A DNA stretch of 64,000 bases, from positions 124,001 through 188,000 of the forward strand of contig CAJNDS010000791.1 in assembly GCA_905221605.1 (NCBI GenBank), read 5' to 3'. Below the pieces are notes generated by a model. The model made no database searches. It was not told where the DNA came from and worked only from the letters and a program-made list of their open reading frames with translations. Below, piece by piece: positions 57,266-64,000 of this stretch (its first letter is position 1; every line of letters begins with the position of its first letter). The translations under genes and the position numbers were made by a program. This stretch comes from Symbiodinium natans (lineage: Eukaryota > Sar > Dinophyceae > Suessiales > Symbiodiniaceae).

Positions 57266-60200
57266 GCGCACCTCCTGAAGCCTGAAGTCGTGGCTGCAGC
57301 ACTGACAATCACGGCCTCTTCGAAGCCCCTGGAGGAGACTCTTCCGCCTGCACAGACTGAGGAAGAGCAGCTTGCAGGCAACATCAGGCAACTGGTATTC
57401 AGATGTATTCAGTGCGTGTTGTCACTTCAGTTCCGTTGTGGTCGCCGTCGAAATTATCGCCATCCTCGTCGTCATGGTCATGAGCATGATGATGAGACAG
57501 GTAGAAGACGAAAGTTCGAACTTGCAGTCTTCAACCCCAAGCCCTAACCTTCAAGTCCTGCATAGATTGCGAGCTTCCAGCCTCTCAGATCCTCCCTCAC
57601 ACGTCTCCTCAAGTGCCGAGGCTTGAATCCAGGCATGAGAAGGCTGCTTGGGTGGACGGTTGGTGGGTCGAATGGCGGTTCTAGGTGTGGGGAAGCAGCT
57701 CAGCACTCCAGGTTTCAGGGCCAAGACCCTTCCCTGGATGACAGTTGTGGGGTTTCAAAGCGTATGCTGGTAAGCCATGGTAAGCCTCAACATCTTCAAC
57801 CTCTGCGAGGAGACCGCGGAGCTGGAAGAGCGTGCAAAGGCACATGTGGACAAAGTGAAGGAGACCGAAGCTTGGAGCACGATAGATGACTCAAATAACA
57901 GGGGAGGCAAAGGGTAAAGTAAGTTAAATGGATGTTAAGGGAGCGAGAGAGAGCTAAGCTGCTCCGCTGTCGCTGCTCCTCTGCCATTTCGACATGACAA
58001 ACCGCTTCAGATCAAACTGCCCTGCCGCCTTTTGCCATGGTGGCCGAGCTGCCAGGTAGCTGCAGAAGTGCAGAAGAGAGTGAGGTCGGAGAAGAACAAC
58101 AACAAGAACAAGAAGAATAACAAGAAGAAGAACAACAACAAGAACAAGAAGAAGAAGAAGAAGAAGAAGAAGAAGAAGCAGAAGAAAAAGAGGAGGAGGA
58201 GAAGAAGTAGAAGAATAAGAAGAAGAAGAGGAGGAGAGAACGACAGAGCGACAGAGTCGAGTGAGTGCCCCGTATACGTCGCGATAAAGGTCCCGGAACT
58301 GCAGCTCTTAGGCTCTGCAGCCCCCAAGCCACACTTCTGATCTGGCACATCGCAGTCTGAACACCTTTGGTCAGCTCTCCGAGCAAATTGTCCCGGCTTG
58401 GGTACCCTGCCACAGTAACACCCTTTGTGCGTGCATATATGTGTGTATGTATACATATTTGTGTGCAAGCATTCTGAAATTAGAGTCCACAGTTGTCACT
58501 CCTCACAACACAGGTAGATGTATGCCAGCATGTATTCATACCTGCTTGGCAACAGGAGTCTGAGATGGTAACCTGTTACCCAAGTCGACCATCGCATGGA
58601 GAACTGGTCGCATCATCCAGGCCGGTAAGGGCAAGAAGGCCAAGCAAGCCATCGAGACGGCGGAGCGAGAGGCCTGCCGTTCGGCCACAAAGAAACCCCC
58701 CAATCTCCGCCCCCTAAGCTTCTTGTAGCTTCCTGAGAGCCCTTAAACCCGAACCTTTAGACCCCAAAAACGCCCTAAGCTCTATGCACTCTTCGAAGTA
58801 CGTGCGCTGAAGCGTTTTTTTTCACAAAGCCCCGCAGGTGGAGCAGTGGCTGTACGAGCTCCAGGAGCGCCAGAAGGAGGAGCTCGAGGAGCTCACGGAA
58901 CGACTCCAAGGCCCGAAAGAGGCCGAGGCCCCTCCTTCCTTCTCTGCCTTCTTTCCTTCAAGCCTTTAAGGAATGTGGGGCTATCTTGCATCTCTCAGGA
59001 TGCACATGAAACCCTCAAACAAAAGTATGGTTTCGGGCTCACCTTTACCAAGGGCTCACTCCCAGCCGCCCACAACTTCGCTCCCCCACTCCTCCACAGC
59101 GAAGCCAATGAAACCCTCCAAACATCTCCCTCAGCCCATTCAGTGAAGCCCGAAACCGCCACCAACCCTCATAGAAAATAGCTCTGACCCGAAACCCCTC
59201 AACTCCTCAGTCCTAGAAGGCCTTGAAATCCCCGGAGACCGATGCCCGCAGGCCGCGTCTCAGGCCGCCGAGCCGGAGGCCCGGGCTGCTGAGCTTGGGA
59301 CGATTTGCAAGTGTTTTGAGTGTTTTCGATGGACTTTTGCTTGCCGGAATGTTTTTTTAAGGGGTTTGAGGCTGCAGGTATTGAGCCCCAGCTTCACGGT
59401 CTAGACGGCAGCTCGGTTCCCTTCGAACCGAGCTGCATGGGACAGTCCTCATGGTTTGGATCAGGTCCCACGTCGCCTGAACCGAACTGCTCCCCGTTTG
59501 CAAGATGCAAGCACTTCAAGGCCTAACCCGGGCATCCATAACCCTTGAACCGACAGCCCTGAGCCCAAATTGCTGAGCTGTGGGGCCCGAACCTTCTTCC
59601 TGCAACATCTACACGACCCAGCTTCGCACCTTAGGGTCGTGTGCCTATGTGTCACAAGCCCCCTCACGCACAGCGACAAAGAGAATCGCCGTCACGCCAA
59701 CCTAAACCATTGAATTGCCATATACCCCCCCCCCCCCCCCCCCCCCCCCCAAACGACTGAAGCCGCAGGTCCCGGAGGAGCAGAACCCCGAAGATGACGA
59801 GGCGGAGCGCGCCCGGAGGAAGAAGGAGTCAGCCGGGCTGCATCATGCTGTGTACTCGTTGATCTTTTTGTTGGGATGTCTTGGGGTTTAGTCGGGTTTA
59901 GGGGCTTGCAGGGTTTTGCGGATGTTTCGGATCCTTATAGCTTTGGAGGTTTAGACCAGGCTCTGGATTGTCAGCATCGGCTTGCATTACTCGACCTCCT
60001 GGGCCGAGGAGGCCACCCACAAGCCCAAGACCGTCCTCAGGGTTAAGCCTCCTCAAAGTTTGCGAGACCCAAGTTAGGGGCCGGTCCGCCCAAGGAAGGC
60101 GCAGAAGAAGCGCCAAAACAGGGCCGACAAGGAGGCTTGGCGTGCGGACACCAGCGGTTGAGTTCACGTGCGAATCCGCTTGCAGTCGCCGCATTAGCAA

Positions 60201-60461
60201 AGATCACTTAGAGTTGTTTGCGAGGAAGTTTCCCATGTTTGGCTCGCGTGCCACGGATTGGTGGGACCCGAGCCTGACCTCTGCAGGATGCCTCTCCAAG
60301 ACAGCTCGACAACTCTATGGAAGCGAACTGCACAAAAAAATTCGGATGCCCCTGAAGCGAGCAACCCTGACGAGTAGACTGCGCACCCCAAACCAGACTT
60401 GAAGCCTCTCGTGGCCAGTTCTCTCATCTAGGGTTCCTTCTTGGCCCCCTAAATATGCAGT

Positions 60462-60508
<47 letters not shown>

Positions 60509-63500
60509 ACAGTCTAGCGAGCTGACCAGGTGAGCACCAGAATCCAAACCTTCTCTGCAGCCTTGCCAGAGTTTGACCATGCCGGTGCACGCTTGACAGG
60601 CTCAGAAGGAGGCTGAGAAGGAAAAGGAACGAAGAGAGGCCCGAAACATTTCTTCGGGGGCTGAGAGTCATGGTGGAAGGCTGCAAGCTGAAGGTTGATG
60701 GCTTGGCGTTCCTTGCATTCCCATTCCTTCCCTGAACAAGTCCTTACTCTTTTGGGCCTACACCCCACGTACTTCTTCCTTCCTCCGCAAGCATCTCAGA
60801 TTCATCATGTAGAATGTAGCTTAAGAGAAACATCGTTTTGTGATGCCTTGCGGTGTCGGCGCAATCCCAATACCTGAAAGACGCCCCAAACCCCGAAAAA
60901 GAAGAAGCAAAGCGAGAGAGAAGCATCATGCCCAACGGAAGCAAATTCATCCTAACCGCCCCGAGCCTTGCAAGGCTTAGACATCCTCCAGCAAAACCCA
61001 CAAACCCTCAGTTGACTGCCCTCAACCGCCCTCAAGGCCGGACCCTCTGCCCGGGAGCTGGAGCTCGAATCACTGGCCGCAGCGCTCTCGGCGCAGCCGC
61101 TCCGTGGGGTGTTTAGCGGGTTCGGGGTTTCTTGTTGCAGGGCTTTGGCTGAGGTCCTCGGGGGCTTTGGGAGTTGAAGCTCCAAAGGGTGTTGAAGGTT
61201 TCAATCTTGGTTTTTGGAGGGGTCTGGCTTAACATGTTGTTCCGAAGCCCATCGCATCCTCAGCCCCGAAACCCTAACAATTCACTAAACCGTTTGCCCG
61301 GCTAAAGTCTCTTGTCTTGTCATGTGATGCATGTGTGAATCTAGTGACTGCATGCTGTGCGTTGGAGCAAGCCTTGAACAAGGGCCACTCCAGGGACATT
61401 GCGCTGTCTTGGTTGGTAGGAGCCTTTTGAACAGATGGGAAGGCGCGCGGAGGTTGGTTGGTTGGTCAGAAGAGCGCCTCAAAGCGATTTGATGCACCTG
61501 ATTCGATGTTCGCCGACGCCGTGCTTGACAGGCAGGTTGAGGAAATAAGCCGACGGGCCTGCTCCTTTGTTTAAGAGAGTTGAATCCCCAAACTTCTGGA
61601 ATAAAGCTGTCGGCATCCCGAGTTCTCTATACCCTAAATTCCTTACCACTGACCCCCTCTCAGCCCCTTGTGTGTAAATATTCTCATGAGTCATTCTAAG
61701 TCTAGTATGTTGCCGTGTATGGTTTATCTAGTTTTCGATGGGCGGGCTATCATGTATTCGGCGGCAGTTACTGAGGCCTGAGTAAGATTCTCACCTTTCA
61801 AATAGCCCAGGAAGCCGGCTATGAAGATTCATGAGATCCCTTCCGACGGACGGTTTAGGGTTCAATGGTTCTCCAGGGCATTCAGCCCTTATCTTGAGCT
61901 CAAGATTTAGGATGACAGTCTTCGCATGCGCTGTACGCTTGCGGCTGCTGTTGTCTGCTGGAAGAATGCATTATCAAGGGAGCAGTTCGGAGTTGGGGGG
62001 TTGGGGGGGGTTCTATCTCGGCATGTTGGATGTTAAGGAAGTCTAGGACTAGGATGAAGCTTGAGCTGTGCCTACACTTCGACTCTTCGAGCTGCAGGAC
62101 ATTGCCTCTACCGCTCGGTGGCAGACCAGCTGTGACTGGGATGCAAGGAGGTCTATTCTCTTCTTTCCTCTCCGAGTTAGAGGAGCCTGTGCTTCCTCCT
62201 GAGCCCCAATCTTTCCTTGGCATCAAACTCCTAACCCTTCTAACTCCTTCAGAGCACATGCAGGCATCGGTTCCGGCCCGACCTGCATGACTTCAGTGGG
62301 CCTCCGGACCAGATGTACAAGGAGGCGTACGGGTTGGAAGGATCTACGGAACTGAATAGGGTTTAAAACTGGTAGTTTAAGATGGGCATACAGAATCGCC
62401 AACATCTGGCTTCTGGCCCACAACAATCTGACCGTAGCCCCGACGGCCCTGTGACACTCTGTCAGGTCCGCAAGCTCTGCGCCGCCTCTCTGCGAGGCCA
62501 CGTGGATGGCTACGCGCCCTTCGCCGAGCTCAAGGCTCGGGGCGGCGGTAGCAGCTTCCGTTGGACTTCGGTCCAGATCATACACGGATTCTGGCCTGGG
62601 TTGCTTGTAGAGACGGACCTCATGCGGTGGGTATGCAGTTTATAGGACGATCCCAACAGTCCGAAGAGGAGGGCGAAGATTTCGACGGCTACTGCCACCG
62701 AGTGGAGAGCTCCGCCGACTGGGGAGGCGTGCGCCCAAGATTGCGCCCAACGGAAGCCTTCTTTGTGGTGGGGGGCGGGACAGTGGTGGGCAGGGCCCGG
62801 GCTGAGGGTGAGGGATCGTAGGGTGTGGGGCTCAGGGTAAGTCTGGTGTGCAGGGTTCCTGATGGCTCGGATTCCTTCTGTGGGTTGCTAGGGTCGGCAT
62901 CGCAATTCCAGGTTGATGTCTCAAATCATGGAGTCTTAAACGGTGCGCCTACCAAGCGTCTTGTTTATTTGCCTTGCCGCTGCGGCCTGCATCCCTTTAA
63001 GTTCTGACGATCAGAACTTCATCGAAGGTGACTGTCGTGACTGTTCTCTCCATTCTGCCATGGACCTCTCCTAACCTACGGAACTCGAAAAGACCCAAAG
63101 ATTGTGCGTGGCCGCGGTGGCAAGGCGAACTCGAGCTCCGGGCCCTGGCAGACAAGCTGAAGGCCCACACTTTTTGGGGTTCAGGGCTTAGGGGAGTCAT
63201 CCGGTTTTTGTACCAACTTTCTGTTTTGAGGGCTTTTGTGGGGGTGTTGGATTTAGTGCATTGTTTTTGCAAGGGGCTGTGGGGGACGTAGTCTATAGGG
63301 TTTGACTAGGTTTTGCCCCAGAGCCATGCCACACCGGCAGTCCCACTTTGGCCCTACGTTGCATTTCACCAAACGCCAAATAGGCTGCCCTTCAAAGTTG
63401 CTTGGCTGTCCAGGTCCGCATTCACGTCTTCCAGGCGGGTTCCCTCCAAAAGGGTCGCCGTCAGCTAACGTGCTGAGTGAATAGAGACCAAGTCGGCCAC

Positions 63501-63690
63501 ACGCATGGAATCCATGATCCATGAGCCTTGAACACATAAACACATAAACACAGTGCAGAGCGATGCCGCCCGAGCTCCTTGAAACCCAAGCCTCTTCTTT
63601 CTTTTGGCGCAGGCTGGCGCCGACAAGCCTCTGGTCCTCGGCGACAGCCCGCCGGCGGGGCCACTGCGGGTGAGCTTCCACCGCCGCCCG
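57266..63690 (+). CDS. OTUD6: OTUD6-like OTU deubiquitinase, 5' and 3' ends incomplete
   Basis: N-terminal coiled-coil exons: about 57281-57377 (LEETLPPAQTEEEQLA), 57810-57869 (ETAELEERAKAHVDKVKETE), 58621-58671 (AGKGKKAKQAIETAERE), 58838-58927 (VEQWLYELQERQKEELEELT), 59252-59290, 59769-59831 (EERA/RRKKES-type), 60095-60134 (KAQKKRQNRADKE), 60600-60638 (AQKEAEKEKERRE) and about 61058-61100 (LELESLAAALSAQPL). OTU exons: 61811-61848 (KIHEIPSD), 62098-62131 (GHCLYRSVADQL; catalytic Cys codon at 62103), 62297-62330 (GPPDQMYKEAY), 62466-62534 (VRKLCAASLRGHVDGYAPFA), 62660-62726 (SEEEGEDFDGYCHRVESSAD, WG), 63125 to about 63167 (GELELRALADKLKA) and 63613 to about 63690 (ADKPLVLGDSPPAGPLRVSF). Order and motifs follow human OTUD6B, including KAQK.R, IPSDGHC and WGG.LELRAL. 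The enzyme cleaves ubiquitin chains. The final exon with the catalytic His was not found and probably lies past the window. Confidence 0.85.
58085..58245. repeat. AAC/AAG purine-rich trinucleotide array
   Basis: AACAAG, AAGAAG and GAGGAG units for about 160 nt, in an intron of the OTUD6-like gene. Long Lys-, Ser- or Phe-rich frames across it are products of the repeat. Confidence 0.9.
59725..59750. repeat. Poly-C run of 26
   Basis: Twenty-six consecutive C about 20 nt upstream of an OTUD6-like exon (59769), within the intron. Confidence 0.95.
60466..60507. repeat. (GA)n microsatellite
   Basis: About 20 GA units inside the intron between OTUD6-like exons at 60095 and 60600. Confidence 0.95.
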
Positions 63691-64000
63691 GAGTTTAGTT
63701 GGGGGTTTGTTCTAAGTTGGGATCATATATCGCTTTTTAAGGGTCCATTTCAACAAGGGATTTGGTTATTCAAGCTACTTAGAAGCTAGAGCCCGAGAAC
63801 AGAAGTATTTGGAGCAGGTAGTTATCTTTTTTGCTCTAGTGGCCAAGCGTGCAAGGCACTTGCCTTTGCGGTAGACTCGTCAGCCCCTACTCAAGGATAG
63901 GTTGCTTGCTCTGAGTCTTTGTAAACGATGCAGCGTTTGGAGATGTTCACGGTTTCGTCATGGCAGCCCATAGTCGATTGTCTTGAAGCATGGGCAGTCC
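63691..64000. other. End of window, no gene resolved
   Basis: The expected last exon of the OTUD6-like gene (HxY...LGEHYN-type block) is not visible here, so it should lie beyond the window. A short open piece at about 63785-63815 (RAREQKYLEQ) could not be placed. Confidence 0.3.

Noticed and set aside
58007-58468. Minus-strand ORFs of 133-153 codons rich in Phe, Leu and Ser
   Set aside because: They are the complement of an AAG/GAG purine array inside an OTUD6-like intron.
1-64000. CRISPR array, operons or prokaryotic signals
   Set aside because: No spaced identical repeats with unique spacers, no ribosome-binding-site-led ORF series; exon structure is eukaryotic.

Overview
This window looks like nuclear DNA of a dinoflagellate, most likely of the Symbiodiniaceae type. 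The evidence is indirect but consistent. All recognised genes lie head to tail on the + strand. Coding sequence is cut into many exons of about 30-120 nt. Most reconstructed splice junctions use GC or GA (sometimes GT) donors and AG|G acceptors. Intronic and intergenic DNA is full of degenerate TTTAGGG/CCCTAAA-like words. A Ty1/copia polyprotein opens the window. All coordinates were read by eye; exon joins were accepted when reading phase and family motifs agreed, and no transcript or database search was available.

Layout. (1) 2-2950: C-terminal part of an uninterrupted Ty1/copia polyprotein (integrase end, RT, RNase H). (2) 2951-6122: intergenic, with TA/ATGT microsatellites. (3) 6167-6865: a small SR-rich protein with a C-terminal HPD-containing J-like segment, followed by further J-domain exons at 7379-9165. 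(4) 13613-15515: a compact multi-exon gene for a small protein with a ubiquitin-like fold. (5) 15516-22828: mostly low-information DNA with large simple repeats.

(6) 22829-45680: a very large ABCG (white-brown complex) transporter gene. The order is a Cys-rich ectodomain, several candidate membrane exons, a complete nucleotide-binding domain (Walker A, Q-loop, signature, Walker B, H-loop), then the ABC2 membrane domain and a C-terminal TM. It resembles plant ABCG24/ABCG28 in outline but appears to have extra membrane segments ahead of the nucleotide-binding domain. Inside the 4.9-kb intron that splits the Walker A codon for Lys sits another same-strand gene (31834-35875) with a 1.66-kb first exon.

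(7) 45681-50471: unresolved. (8) 50472-55581: exons of an endonuclease/exonuclease/phosphatase (EEP) superfamily protein. One of its introns holds an uninterrupted 407-codon ORF (52302-53525) with a ubiquitin-like N-terminus. (9) 57266-63690: an OTUD6-type OTU deubiquitinase, with the N-terminal coiled coil followed by the OTU domain; the last exon with the catalytic His is not seen.

Three observations stand out. A shared GTAGCAG-(A)C-(A)TTGGC motif, resembling a decayed dinoflagellate spliced leader, sits just upstream of three gene starts, and a TTGGCTCAAG copy lies upstream of a fourth. Intron junctions repeatedly carry short direct repeats, as expected if introns were inserted like transposons. 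Two host genes carry whole genes inside their introns.
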